NCBI GenBank assembly: GCA_016870365.1
Contig: VGBW01000006.1
Location: forward strand, 1 to 64,000
Source of the DNA: Actinomycetota bacterium
Lineage (GTDB): Bacteria; Actinomycetota; Actinomycetes; Nanopelagicales; Nanopelagicaceae
Reading direction: 5' to 3'
Length of the DNA stretch: 64,000 bases
The notes under the pieces are model-generated. The model did no database searches. It saw only the letters and a list, made by a program, of their open reading frames with translations, and was not told where the DNA came from. Position numbers and translations under genes: made by a program. Below are positions 39,912 through 48,244 of this stretch, piece by piece (the stretch's first letter is position 1; the number at the start of each line of letters is the position of its first letter).

Positions 39912-39932
39912 CAGTTGTACCCCTATAAACAC

Positions 39933-39954
39933 GGCCCACATCCGATGGTGGGCC
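39933..39954. promoter_or_regulatory. Seven-base inverted repeat upstream of whiB2
   Basis: GGCCCAC (39933-39939) and GTGGGCC (39948-39954) are perfect arms around 8 bases, 22 to 43 bases before the whiB2 ATG. TATAGG (complement of 39922-39927) lies just downstream and could be the -10, so the repeat covers the -35 area. It may be an operator; WhiA is a candidate but the site does not show its known motif clearly. Confidence 0.4.
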
Positions 39955-40072
39955 AACTAGGGCCTAATTACACGCTTGTTATTCGGATGTGTCAAGGTGA
40001 AAGCCAGGTTTTTTTGGGTAGAAACTAATCCCTAAATTGTCGATTTTCCCCTGATTTTAGGCCAGATAAGGG

Positions 40073-41050
40073 CTATTTGATGATTATCCTCTCAAATATT
40101 TTTTCATTACTTGCAATTAGAACATCTGGTGCGATATAGCAATTATCAATTACTGCGCCATCACCAATACTTGCCCCAGTTGAAATTATCGATCCCCTAA
40201 TTCGGCAACCTGACCCAATTACTGCCCCAGATTCAACAACAGAGCCCTCTGAGATCCTTGCTGTGGGATCCACTTGGGCCATAGCAGAGATGATTGCTCC
40301 ATCCTTTACGGATCTTGTAGCAGGTGAAATCCGAGGATTCAAGATCAAATCCCTAGAGGCTCGAATGTAGGACTCAGGAGTTCCCATATCAACCCAATAT
40401 GAATCATCGATGTATCCATAGAGAGCGCCTTTGTGTTCCAAGAGGTCTGGAAAAGTCTGCCTCTCCACACTTACCACTGAATCTTGCGGAATCTGCCCTA
40501 GAGCAAATTTATTGAATATATAACAACCGGCATTAATGGTATTGACTTTCGGATGCTCCATTTTTTCTAAGAACTCTAAGACCTTGCCATTTGAATCAAG
40601 TGGCACGCACCCATAAGCACGCCCATCCTGCACCCTGACTAGATGCAAAGTTACATCAGCTTTCTTGCTTTGATGATAATCTGCTTGGGCTATCAAATCA
40701 TGGCCACTTAGGACATCGCCATTGAAGATAAATACCGATTCATCTTTTCCAAGATCAAGAACTTTGGCGGCATTTGCTATCGCCCCACCTGTTCCAAGTG
40801 GTTCTTCTTCAATGGCATACTTGATTGATATGCCAAACTTTGATCCATCACTAAAATAGGGCTTGAAAACCTCGGCCATATATGAGGTAGCCAGGACTAT
40901 TTCCCTAATCCCAGCTGCTTGTGCTTTAGCGATTTGATGCTCAGTAACTGGGGCTGCAGCAACTCTTAGCATCGGCTTTGGAGTGCCTGCGGTCAATTCT
41001 GCAAGACGAGTTCCTTTGCCGCCAACCAGCAAGATCGCCTTGTTTATCAT
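40073..41050 (-). CDS. manC: Mannose-1-phosphate guanylyltransferase-type nucleotidyltransferase
   Basis: Makes an NDP-sugar, most likely GDP-mannose. The N-terminal Rossmann domain carries LVGGKGTRLAELTAGTPKPML, EEPLGTGGAI and FNGDVL; the C-terminal third is a left-handed beta-helix (AVIGSGCRIRGSIIS). 325 residues. Family members with this layout in Actinobacteria lie near manB and whiB2 (Rv3264c-like). A start at 41062 is also in frame, but the ATG at 41050 sits on the last base of the dapC stop (TGATG), indicating coupled translation. Substrate specificity could also be glucose-1-phosphate. Confidence 0.85.
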   Translation of the reverse strand: MINKAILLVGGKGTRLAELTAGTPKPMLRVAAAPVTEHQIAKAQAAGIREIVLATSYMAEVFKPYFSDGSKFGISIKYAIEEEPLGTGGAIANAAKVLDLGKDESVFIFNGDVLSGHDLIAQADYHQSKKADVTLHLVRVQDGRAYGCVPLDSNGKVLEFLEKMEHPKVNTINAGCYIFNKFALGQIPQDSVVSVERQTFPDLLEHKGALYGYIDDSYWVDMGTPESYIRASRDLILNPRISPATRSVKDGAIISAMAQVDPTARISEGSVVESGAVIGSGCRIRGSIISTGASIGDGAVIDNCYIAPDVLIASNEKIFERIIIK

Positions 41051-42120
41051 CACTTTATGCACTGATTTATCCGCTGGGCTGCGCTAGAGATATCTTCATC
41101 ACTGGCTGTTAGCGCGATACGAACATGATTACTTCCCTTGGCTCCATAGAAACTCCCTGGGGTTACCAGTATCCCTAGGCCAGCAAACCAAGCCACGCTA
41201 TCCCAGTCCTTTTCATCTCTACTGCACCAGATATAGAGCCCCGCCTTGGAGAACTCGATCTTAAATCCTGCATTATTTAGAGCAGTCGCTAGCCTATCTC
41301 GCCTTGCGCGATATCTTCCTGCCTGCTTATCGACATGGCTCTGCTCTGAAAGTGCCACAGCCATTGAACGCTGAATTGGCATGGGAAGCATCATTCCCAT
41401 GTGTTTTCTTATCTCAAGCAATTGAGCTATTAACTTCGAATCACCAGCAATGAATGCTCCGCGATAGCCAGCCATGTTTGATCGCTTTGACAGTGAATGA
41501 ACTGCTAAGACGCCTGTGTTATCACCGATAGCAATCGCTAGAATCGAAGGAGCCTGGATGCCATTGGTGAAGGGCAGATAGCACTCATCACTTGCCAGGG
41601 TTGCTCCCGACTTTCTTGCCCAGATAAGGCAAGCCTCTAATTCCTCTTTACTATGGATGCGACCAGTGGGATTTGATGGTGAGTTAATCCAGGCTAAGTC
41701 TGCCCTTTCTGGCCATGTGCTGGCATCAATTTCAACTTCGCATATTTCAGCCCCAGCCAAGATTGCTCCTACCCTATAAGTCGGATAGGCAATTTCTGGG
41801 ATAAGAACGGACTTGGCCTCCAACATATATGCCAATAGCGCCACTAATTCTTTTGAGCCAATAGTTGGAAGCACATCAAAGTCACCGCTTGCGCCCAAGG
41901 TTTGAATGCAATACTTCTTTAGAGCTTCTCGAAGCGGCCCACTTCCAGTAGTTAGTGGATAACCTGGTGAATTAGCACTTGCTTTGAGTTCTTCTTGAAT
42001 GAAATCTGGGGTGGGATCGACCGGGGTGCCTTGTGAGAGATCAATGATTCCCTGGCTATGGGCTCGGGCCTTTTGCCCATATGGCGCTAGGGCATCCCAA
42101 GGAAAATCAGGGAGTCTTAT
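41050..42120 (-). CDS. dapC: Succinyldiaminopimelate transaminase, start codon non-canonical
   Basis: PLP aminotransferase of the lysine/meso-DAP pathway. The Schiff-base Lys is in HSLSKRSNMAGYRG and NSPSNPTGR, DECYLPF are present. The first in-frame ATG/GTG/TTG is a TTG at 41898, but homologous sequence continues upstream without interruption (LPDFPWDALAPYGQKA, then IIDLSQGTPVDPTP). An in-frame TAG at 42127-42129 limits the start to GCG, ACG or ATA at 42118-42126. ATA at 42118-42120 would give (M)RLPDFPWD and 356 residues, the normal family length. No canonical start exists in that stretch. It follows the ferredoxin gene after 10 bases. Confidence 0.85.
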   Translation of the reverse strand: MRLPDFPWDALAPYGQKARAHSQGIIDLSQGTPVDPTPDFIQEELKASANSPGYPLTTGSGPLREALKKYCIQTLGASGDFDVLPTIGSKELVALLAYMLEAKSVLIPEIAYPTYRVGAILAGAEICEVEIDASTWPERADLAWINSPSNPTGRIHSKEELEACLIWARKSGATLASDECYLPFTNGIQAPSILAIAIGDNTGVLAVHSLSKRSNMAGYRGAFIAGDSKLIAQLLEIRKHMGMMLPMPIQRSMAVALSEQSHVDKQAGRYRARRDRLATALNNAGFKIEFSKAGLYIWCSRDEKDWDSVAWFAGLGILVTPGSFYGAKGSNHVRIALTASDEDISSAAQRINQCIK

Positions 42121-42130
42121 CGTCGCCTAC

Positions 42131-42457
42131 TTACTCGCCTGCAGGTTTTTTCTGAATCTGCAGAATAACAGGGTGATCTTTACCAACTCTTCCAACCTTC
42201 GCCGCCCCGCCAGGTGAGCCCAATTCATCAAAGAATTCGGCATTGACTTCCCTGTATTCGCTGTATTGGCCTGGCACATCATCTTCGTAATAGATTGCCT
42301 CAACGGGGCAAACTGGCTCACAAGCCCCGCAATCAACACACTCATCAGGCTGGATATACATCATTCGATCGCCCTCATAGATGCAATCGACGGGACACTC
42401 TTCAATACACGATTTATCCAGTACGTCCAGGCAAGGAAGGGCGATGATGTATGTCAC
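42131..42457 (-). CDS. fdxA: 7Fe-8S-type ferredoxin
   Basis: 108-residue ferredoxin. The N-terminal half carries a 3Fe-4S-type spacing in CLDVLDKSCIEECPVDC and the second half CVDCGACEPVCPVEAI, the 4Fe-4S cluster; the C-terminal tail AEFFDELGSPGGAAKVG is typical of actinobacterial FdxA/FdxC. An ATG at 42472 is in frame, but AAGGAGG lies 5 bases before the GTG at 42457, which gives the family start MTYIIALPC. The fdxA-dapC pair is conserved in Mycobacterium (Rv1177-Rv1178). Confidence 0.93.
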   Translation of the reverse strand: MTYIIALPCLDVLDKSCIEECPVDCIYEGDRMMYIQPDECVDCGACEPVCPVEAIYYEDDVPGQYSEYREVNAEFFDELGSPGGAAKVGRVGKDHPVILQIQKKPAGE

Positions 42458-42517
42458 CTGATCCTCCTTCAAAGCAATAGAAGAGAAAGAATTATAAACA
42501 CCGAATTGTCATAATAG

Positions 42518-43969
42518 ATGCTTACATTGCAGGGGCTAATCCTACAAAATAAGGGGGTGAAGCGCGAGCCAACACTAAATAACGGGCTACAGCTCTATGA
42601 CACTCTAGAGCGGAGGGTGCTGCCAATTACTGCGCGCGATGGCCAAGTAGTGCGGATTTACTGTTGCGGACCCACCGTCTATCGTGATGCTCATGTTGGC
42701 AATCTAAGGACTTTCTTGCTTAGCGATCTGGTGCGCAGAACCTTGGAGTTTTCTGGCCTTGAAGTCAAGATGGTGCAGAACATCACCGATGTTGGCCATA
42801 TGAGTGATGACTTTGAAGAAGACAAAATGTTGGCCCAATCAAAACTTGAAAGACGCGACCCTTTCTCAATTGCAAGGGAATATGAGGAGAAGTTTCATAG
42901 AGATTTAGCCCAGTTAAATGTTCTCCCGGCTCACACCTACCCCAGGGCTAGTGAATGTATCGAGATGATGCTTGAGCACATTGAGCAGTTAATTGATTTA
43001 GGTCTTGCCTATCAAGGAGTTGATTCCTCAATCTATTTTGATAGCACCAGGTTTGAAAGTTATGGTCAGCTAAGTGGAAACCGCCTAGATGCGCTAAAGC
43101 CCGGCCATCGCTATGAATTCAGCGAAACAGGCGCCAAGAGATTTCATGCTGATTGGGCCCTTTGGAAGGCTGCCGGCAATAGAAGAGAGATGATCTGGCA
43201 AACTGCCTACGGCCCTGGTTTTCCAGGATGGCATATCGAATGCTCTGCAATGTCACTTCATTATCTACAAGGCCATGTTGATCTTCATGTTGGCGGTATT
43301 GACCTTCGCTTCCCACATCATGAAAACGAGAGAGCGCAATCAAATCCTTTGGTAAAAGGCGAAGCCGTTAGCGCATGGCTCCACGGAGAACATCTCCTGT
43401 TTGAGGGAAGAAAGATGTCAAAGAGTGCGGGAAATGTAGTTCTAGTTTCTGATGTAATGGCTCGCGGATTTGACCCACTTTCCTTGCGTTTCTGTTTCCT
43501 GGAAAACCGATATCGCAGCCAGATGGATCTATCTTGGAACTCCATAAGTGCGGCACATGCCACTTTGCAGCGCTTAAGAGCCAAATACCAACGATGGAGA
43601 AAGGAGCCTAAAGAGTATGCGCCTGAGTCTGAGGCATTTGTCAGAGCAATTCTTGCTGACTTTCAGGCAGATCTAGATACCCCCCAAGCGATGCTCAAGC
43701 TAAGATCTCTTGAAAAGGATACTTCGTTTTCAGATGGGAAGAAGGCTGCGATTCTAGAAAAGCTTGAACCACTAATTGCTTTGAAACTATTGGAACAAAT
43801 GCCAAGTAAGGAGTTGCCAGAAGAAGCTAAAGAGTTATTAGAGGCCAGAAGAACAGCTCGGGAAAGTAAGAACTTCGCACTTAGTGATCAATTAAGAGAT
43901 CAATTGCTTTTGCTGGGCATCTCTGTAAGCGACTCACCTTCTGGCCAAAGTTGGAGATGGAAGCGTTAG
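42518..43969 (+). CDS. cysS: Cysteinyl-tRNA synthetase family protein
   Basis: 483 residues of class I synthetase. The zinc and adenylate elements are CCGPTVYRDAHVGN, GWHIECSAM, GGIDLRFPHHENE and KMSKSAGN. A C-terminal helical extension of about 90 residues is present, as in CysRS. MshC of mycothiol synthesis is a shorter paralogue, and this gene sits next to mshB; the HVGN in place of HIGH and the full C-terminus favour the tRNA synthetase, but the MshC reading is not excluded. ATG 42518 is the first start; GTG 42557, closer to NGLQLYDT, is also possible. A CATAAT sits at 42510-42515. Confidence 0.78.
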   Translation: MLTLQGLILQNKGVKREPTLNNGLQLYDTLERRVLPITARDGQVVRIYCCGPTVYRDAHVGNLRTFLLSDLVRRTLEFSGLEVKMVQNITDVGHMSDDFEEDKMLAQSKLERRDPFSIAREYEEKFHRDLAQLNVLPAHTYPRASECIEMMLEHIEQLIDLGLAYQGVDSSIYFDSTRFESYGQLSGNRLDALKPGHRYEFSETGAKRFHADWALWKAAGNRREMIWQTAYGPGFPGWHIECSAMSLHYLQGHVDLHVGGIDLRFPHHENERAQSNPLVKGEAVSAWLHGEHLLFEGRKMSKSAGNVVLVSDVMARGFDPLSLRFCFLENRYRSQMDLSWNSISAAHATLQRLRAKYQRWRKEPKEYAPESEAFVRAILADFQADLDTPQAMLKLRSLEKDTSFSDGKKAAILEKLEPLIALKLLEQMPSKELPEEAKELLEARRTARESKNFALSDQLRDQLLLLGISVSDSPSGQSWRWKR

Positions 43970-43972
43970 AAC

Positions 43973-44284
43973 TTAAATCCTTCTAAGTAAACGCCAAGAG
44001 ATTAGAGCGGCTCCCGCAAATACCAAGAGATTTCCATAAGCATTAGCTTGAATTAATACTTCACCGCCATTGCCCAGACTTGATGCTCTGACAATTACAA
44101 AAAGCCAGCCAAAGGCAAAGAGGGCAAGAGATGACTTAGAAAGATACATATTGCGTACCAAGTTGAGCCCTAAAATTACAGCCAGAAGAGAAACAACCAA
44201 GCCAATCGGCCTATAAGCATTATGAAGAAAAGCCCCTGAAACACCAACTAGTGCTCCGAAAGCTAGACTGATTAGAGATTTCAT
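43973..44284 (-). CDS. Small membrane protein, DUF6113-like
   Basis: 103 residues with four hydrophobic segments (about 4-22, 25-45, 50-70 and 80-100). Short proteins of this kind follow mshB-type deacetylase genes in many Actinobacteria and are listed as DUF6113; the identification is from neighbourhood and hydropathy. The start overlaps the mshB stop by 4 bases, and its own stop is 3 bases from that of cysS. Confidence 0.6.
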   Translation of the reverse strand: MKSLISLAFGALVGVSGAFLHNAYRPIGLVVSLLAVILGLNLVRNMYLSKSSLALFAFGWLFVIVRASSLGNGGEVLIQANAYGNLLVFAGAALISWRLLRRI

Positions 44285-45144
44285 AGCTGAATACCGGCAA
44301 AGAGATCGGTCTCTCTTCCTTCTTCATTGAAAGGAGCGCTAGCTCTGCCATAAACCAAACGATAAAACTCTTGCCCCCAGACTTTGAATCCTAAGTTATC
44401 AGAGAGTGCAAAGAATGGTCCTTCCACTGCAATCTGGGTGGGATGAGCTTTCATAGCCTCCATCTTCTTTTCTACAAAATCTTGGCCATCAATTACCGTT
44501 GTTACTAATTCATCGGCTTGAGCAAAAGGTAAATCTTCGGCCTTCTCTACACCCCAGAAATCGCTTCCACTGCCCTTCATTGCCTCCATTCCCTGTTCAA
44601 TGATCGAAATAGGAATCGTGTTCCAATAGATCTTTTGAATCTGCCAACCACGCTCTGCTGCTAGCTTGCTTGCTCGCATCGCCACTCTATGGGCCTGTAT
44701 GTGATCAGGATGTCCATAGCCGCCGATTTCATCGTATGTGACCATGACCTCGGGTTTAATTTCAAGAATCACATCAACTAGAGACTCTGATGCTTCATCA
44801 ACATCTGCGTTCCAGAAATTATCTTTCCTAGAATTTGGCTCAGAGCCCATCATTCCACTGTCGCGCCAAGATTTCTTAGGAGAACCAAGGAAGCGATAAT
44901 CAACCACTCCCAAAACCTTCATGGCATTTGCTAATTCCGCTTCGCGAATTGGACCAAGTGAGTCTTCACTTCCACTTGCTAGATATTGTAGCTCCGGAAC
45001 CAAAATCTCGCCCTCTTCGCCCCGTGTGCAAGTAACAAGAGTTACGCCATAGCCCATGGCGACATACTTGGCCATGGTCACACCATTGTTTATAGTCTCA
45101 TCATCTGGATGGGCGTGGACTAGGAGTAAGCGTGGTTTTCTCAT
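44281..45144 (-). CDS. mshB: N-acetyl-1-D-myo-inositol-glucosaminide deacetylase
   Basis: Second step of mycothiol synthesis. The LmbE-like fold starts with LLLVHAHPDDETINNG (zinc ligands His and Asp), has YDEIGGYGHPDHIQAH near residue 150, and is 287 residues long from the ATG at 45144. A longer frame to 45270 adds 42 residues that resemble nothing and would overlap the tetR promoter. The related mycothiol-conjugate amidase Mca has the same motifs, so either role is possible; length and sequence favour MshB. Divergent from the TetR gene. Confidence 0.85.
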   Translation of the reverse strand: MRKPRLLLVHAHPDDETINNGVTMAKYVAMGYGVTLVTCTRGEEGEILVPELQYLASGSEDSLGPIREAELANAMKVLGVVDYRFLGSPKKSWRDSGMMGSEPNSRKDNFWNADVDEASESLVDVILEIKPEVMVTYDEIGGYGHPDHIQAHRVAMRASKLAAERGWQIQKIYWNTIPISIIEQGMEAMKGSGSDFWGVEKAEDLPFAQADELVTTVIDGQDFVEKKMEAMKAHPTQIAVEGPFFALSDNLGFKVWGQEFYRLVYGRASAPFNEEGRETDLFAGIQL

Positions 45145-45196
45145 CGTGGTTCGGAAGGCTACACGAGTTGTATTAGTGAAATCTTCCCAAACCTCG

Positions 45197-45202
45197 TACC
45201 AT
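45197..45202 (+). promoter_or_regulatory. -10 element of a likely leaderless promoter for tetR
   Basis: TACCAT lies 7 bases before the ATG at 45210. If it is the true promoter, the upstream in-frame ATG at 45201 is untranscribed. Confidence 0.4.
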
Positions 45203-45209
45203 GCCACCG

Positions 45210-45827
45210 ATGAGCAGTGGTGAAAGAGTTGATAACCGGGTCCGCCTGCCTCGCGATGAGCGACGCACATTGCTACTAAGCGCTGCCTTTGAAATATTTA
45301 CTGCCTCTGGTTATCACGCAGCTGCGATGGATGAAATAGCCGATCGTGCAGGGATTAGTAAGCCAGTTTTATATCAACACTTTCCCTCAAAGTTGGATCT
45401 ATATCTAGCGTTGTTGGATATTCACATTGACTCGTTAGTTTTTGCTCTCCAGAAGGCGATTGCCTCAACGAAGGATAATAAGAATCGCGTAAAGGCTACG
45501 GTTGGCGCTTACTTCGAATTTATTGACGAGGAAGGCGGAGCATTTAGACTCTTATTTGAAAGTGACATGAGCGCAGAACCACAGGTGAGGCAAAGGCTTG
45601 ATCGCATGACTCATGACTGTGCAGTAGCAGTGAGCGCAGTTATCTCACTTGATACTGGTTTTCCCAAAGAAGAGTCGATGATGCTAGCTATTGGCTTAAT
45701 CGGCTGCGCCCAGATTACTGCTCGACATTGGCTAGAAATGGAGGGGAAAATCAATCGCACTGAGGCGACATCACTAGTTACCAACTTGCTTTGGCGGGGC
45801 ATCTCGGGCTTTCCCTTACAGAGCTAA
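45210..45827 (+). CDS. TetR-family transcriptional repressor
   Basis: 205 residues with an N-terminal HTH: RDERRTLLLSAAFEIFTASGYHAAAMDEIADRAGISKP is split here as RTLLLSAAFEIF, AAAMDEIADRAGI and PVLYQHFPSKLDLY. The ligand domain is unremarkable (FRLLFESDMSAEPQVRQRL). Its ligand and targets are unknown; being divergent from mshB across 65 bases, it may control mycothiol synthesis, which is inference. Chosen start 45210 fits a -10 element 7 bases upstream. Confidence 0.85.
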   Translation: MSSGERVDNRVRLPRDERRTLLLSAAFEIFTASGYHAAAMDEIADRAGISKPVLYQHFPSKLDLYLALLDIHIDSLVFALQKAIASTKDNKNRVKATVGAYFEFIDEEGGAFRLLFESDMSAEPQVRQRLDRMTHDCAVAVSAVISLDTGFPKEESMMLAIGLIGCAQITARHWLEMEGKINRTEATSLVTNLLWRGISGFPLQS

Positions 45828-45870
45828 GTATCTTTAGGTCAATGAAGGAGCGAAATTCATCAAAACTCTT

Positions 45871-45876
45871 TAGGAT
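45871..45876 (+). promoter_or_regulatory. -10 element of a likely leaderless promoter for the DUF3107 gene
   Basis: TAGGAT lies 6 bases before the ATG at 45883, in the 55-base gap after tetR. Confidence 0.45.
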
Positions 45877-45882
45877 AGGACT

Positions 45883-46146
45883 ATGAGCACAAGAAAGAGC
45901 GCAAAATCCGAAACTGCCAAGTCAGAAGTTCGCATAGCCGTTGCTGATCAACTACGCGAACTAACCATAGAAACTTCTCTCGATCGCGGTGAAGTACTAA
46001 CGATGGTCAGCAAAGCTTTGACTTCATCAACTCCGCTAGTGCTAGTTGACACCAGGGGACGGCAGTATGTAGTGCCTGCGGCCAAGATCGGATCTATTGA
46101 GATTGGCGACATTGCAGAGCGACGCGTGGGATTTGCGAGCGCTTAA
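45883..46146 (+). CDS. DUF3107 family protein
   Basis: 87 residues. The conserved core starts at VRIAVADQLRELTIET and ends with the family tail TRGRQYVVPAAKIGSIEIG. DUF3107 is a small actinobacterial family without a known function, usually near a TetR gene, as here. The 14 extra residues at the N-terminus are charged. The stop abuts the convergent ParA gene with no gap. Confidence 0.9.
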   Translation: MSTRKSAKSETAKSEVRIAVADQLRELTIETSLDRGEVLTMVSKALTSSTPLVLVDTRGRQYVVPAAKIGSIEIGDIAERRVGFASA

Positions 46147-46857
46147 TCAGATAAGGTCTAGTTTTTCCAATAATAGATAAGTAACTTCTCGATAATCTGC
46201 AGCAACTTCATTCTTTGCATCAAGAGTCAATAGGCTCTTAGCCTGGCTCTGAGCAGCAGATACCTGCGGGGAAAAACGAATAGCCGTCTCAAGGAGTTCA
46301 AAGTCTTCACTAATTAATGACCTAAACTCATGATCAACTGCTTGGTTTGCCATGGTAATCAACAGTTGGAGTTTTGAGCCATGACCTGCGCTCTGCGCAC
46401 AATCTTTGCTATGCAGAGCTCCTCGAAGGGAGAGAATTTGAATTGTGCTGGTCAGCACAACCAAATCTGCAAAGGCCATGAAGTAATTAGTGATTCTTGA
46501 GGGGCCAGTCGGAGTATCAACGATTACCAAATCAAAGCTAGAAAAGAGGTCAACTATTCTTTCTGGAGAGATAGCCTGGTCAATATCTAGGGCTAACAAG
46601 CGGCTAGCTGAAGCAATCATTGAGAATCGCTCACCGCTCTTGTTGATTGAGGCATCAAGAGGGAATTGTCCAGATAAGAATTCTTTGCTAGTAACCCTTG
46701 GATTTTCAATTCCGCAAGCAAAAGTCAGGCCTGCTGATGGATCTGCATCGATAAGTAATACCTTTTTTCCATACTCACTGGCAGCAACAGCTATGCAATG
46801 GGCAGAGGTGCTCTTTCCTACCCCCCCTGCACTATTGGCAATAACTACAGTCTTCAC
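46147..46857 (-). CDS. ParA-family ATPase
   Basis: 236 residues of the MinD/ParA fold. Walker A is SAGGVGKSTSAHC, followed by VLLIDADPSAGLTFACGI and VIVDTPTG. Orphan ParA proteins position chromosomes or protein clusters. No ParB gene is near. GTG 46857 overlaps the stop of the DUF2236 gene (GTGA); the frame is open further to 47016, inside that gene, but without homology. Linked by overlaps to DUF2236, MarC and PHP genes, which suggests a joint message. Confidence 0.83.
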   Translation of the reverse strand: MKTVVIANSAGGVGKSTSAHCIAVAASEYGKKVLLIDADPSAGLTFACGIENPRVTSKEFLSGQFPLDASINKSGERFSMIASASRLLALDIDQAISPERIVDLFSSFDLVIVDTPTGPSRITNYFMAFADLVVLTSTIQILSLRGALHSKDCAQSAGHGSKLQLLITMANQAVDHEFRSLISEDFELLETAIRFSPQVSAAQSQAKSLLTLDAKNEVAADYREVTYLLLEKLDLI

Positions 46858-47639
46858 TTTTCTGACACAGCTTGAGCAAAGGCAAATTTCATCTCGGGCG
46901 TTTGCCGCAGGCTCTCTGGAACCAAAAGAAGCGCGCTTCGAAGTGCTTTGAGAGCCATATTTGTAGCACCTTCTTGTCCAGGAAGAGTGGGCCAGCCATA
47001 CAAAGACTTTGCCCACTTAGGAAGTGACGAACCTGCGATTGAAGTGACACTTCCCCAGAGTGGAGCAATTGGAGTTCCAAAACGAAGAAGTGGAGGAAGT
47101 GGAGGAAGGGCTATGAACAGCGCCGCACGCTTGGCATCATCACTGGCATAAAGCTCAGATTGGATATCTCTAAAGTAATCCCTTAGTTCAGCAACACTTC
47201 TTGGCACTCTTGCTTCATCTATTCCAACCAGACGAGCAAAGATCACCATCTCCTCTAAGTACCGATCCTGCTCTCTATCGCTTAGGACTAGACCTGCGCG
47301 AAGCGCTGTATCCAGGAAAGCATCAACCATCGCCATATGAACCCAGAGCAACAGCCTTTGATCATCAAGCTTTAATTTCGTATGGACGCCTCGAACCCTG
47401 GCAGCTAACTTCTCCGCCTTTTCTTTGCTAGCAAAGGTAAGAGTTGCTACATAGTCTCCCGTGCGCTCAAGTCTTCCCCAAGAATCTTCACGAAAGTTTG
47501 AATGCGCAGCCACCCCAGCCATCGCCTCCGGATGAAGCGCTTGCTCAAGGAGCGCTCTAATTCCTCCCACAAACATTGAAGGGTCTGAGTGGATTTTCCA
47601 GGTTATGGAATCAGGAGAGAAGAAACCTAGACTCATCAA
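46854..47639 (-). CDS. DUF2236 (MpaB-like) oxygenase-type protein
   Basis: 261 residues with the DUF2236 fold: HSDPSMFVGGIRALLEQALHPEAMAGVAAHS in the N-terminal part (given here as SMFVGGIRALLEQ and LHPEAMAGVA), then LLLWVHMAMVDAF with the putative haem-binding His. The family includes MpaB and latex-clearing protein Lcp, where the haem cleaves C=C bonds. Here the substrate is unknown. It overlaps marC and parA by 4 bases each. Confidence 0.78.
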   Translation of the reverse strand: MMSLGFFSPDSITWKIHSDPSMFVGGIRALLEQALHPEAMAGVAAHSNFREDSWGRLERTGDYVATLTFASKEKAEKLAARVRGVHTKLKLDDQRLLLWVHMAMVDAFLDTALRAGLVLSDREQDRYLEEMVIFARLVGIDEARVPRSVAELRDYFRDIQSELYASDDAKRAALFIALPPLPPLLRFGTPIAPLWGSVTSIAGSSLPKWAKSLYGWPTLPGQEGATNMALKALRSALLLVPESLRQTPEMKFAFAQAVSEK

Positions 47640-48244
47640 GCGAATAGATCCTTAATACCGGTCATTAGCATCTCAAATGCAATCGCGGCAGTTAGAAGTC
47701 CTGCAATCTTTGCCAGGAGCGTAACGCCTGATTCTCTTATTATCCTCACAATCCCAAGTGAGAACATCAGAGTCATTCCAATAATCAAGTGGGCTCCAAG
47801 AACAGCTAGCGAGAGCGCAAGGGTCATGTAGGCGTTTGAAACTTCTTGGCTAAAGAGCATGATCGTCACGATTGCTCCAGGGCCTGCCAATAATGGGGTC
47901 CCGAGTGGAACTAAAGCTAAGTTCTTTGGCACCTTTTCGCCTCTACCAAAGTCACTGCCTCTTAGCAAGTCTAGTGAGACCAATAGAAGTAGTAGTCCTC
48001 CAGCACCTCTTAGAGCTGGCATCGATATCTCAAGATAATCAACAACAAATTGGCCAAAGAGTGCAAATAAAGTAATGACAAAAAGTGAGGTGCCAGCAGC
48101 TTGCCAAGCAAGCAATGTTCTCTGGCGACGGGGGCGATCTCCCAAGACTGATAGGAATATTGGCGTAACTCCTGGTGGATCTAGAATCACAAGTAAGGTA
48201 ACAAATGCCTGCAGACCAAAGGTAATGGTGCTGATATCACTCAC
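47636..48244 (-). CDS. MarC-family membrane protein
   Basis: 202 residues with six membrane segments. It begins FGLQAFVTLLVILDPPGVTPIF, and has LALVPLGTPLLAGPGAI near residue 108, both MarC signatures. MarC was once linked to multiple antibiotic resistance, but that link has been withdrawn; transport function is unproven. Overlaps its neighbours on both sides by 4 bases. Confidence 0.88.
   Translation of the reverse strand: MSDISTITFGLQAFVTLLVILDPPGVTPIFLSVLGDRPRRQRTLLAWQAAGTSLFVITLFALFGQFVVDYLEISMPALRGAGGLLLLLVSLDLLRGSDFGRGEKVPKNLALVPLGTPLLAGPGAIVTIMLFSQEVSNAYMTLALSLAVLGAHLIIGMTLMFSLGIVRIIRESGVTLLAKIAGLLTAAIAFEMLMTGIKDLFA

Noticed and set aside
45145-45270. 42-residue N-terminal extension of MshB
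   Set aside because: It would overlap the divergent tetR gene and its promoter, and the extension lacks family similarity; MRKPRLLLVHAHPDDE is the normal start.
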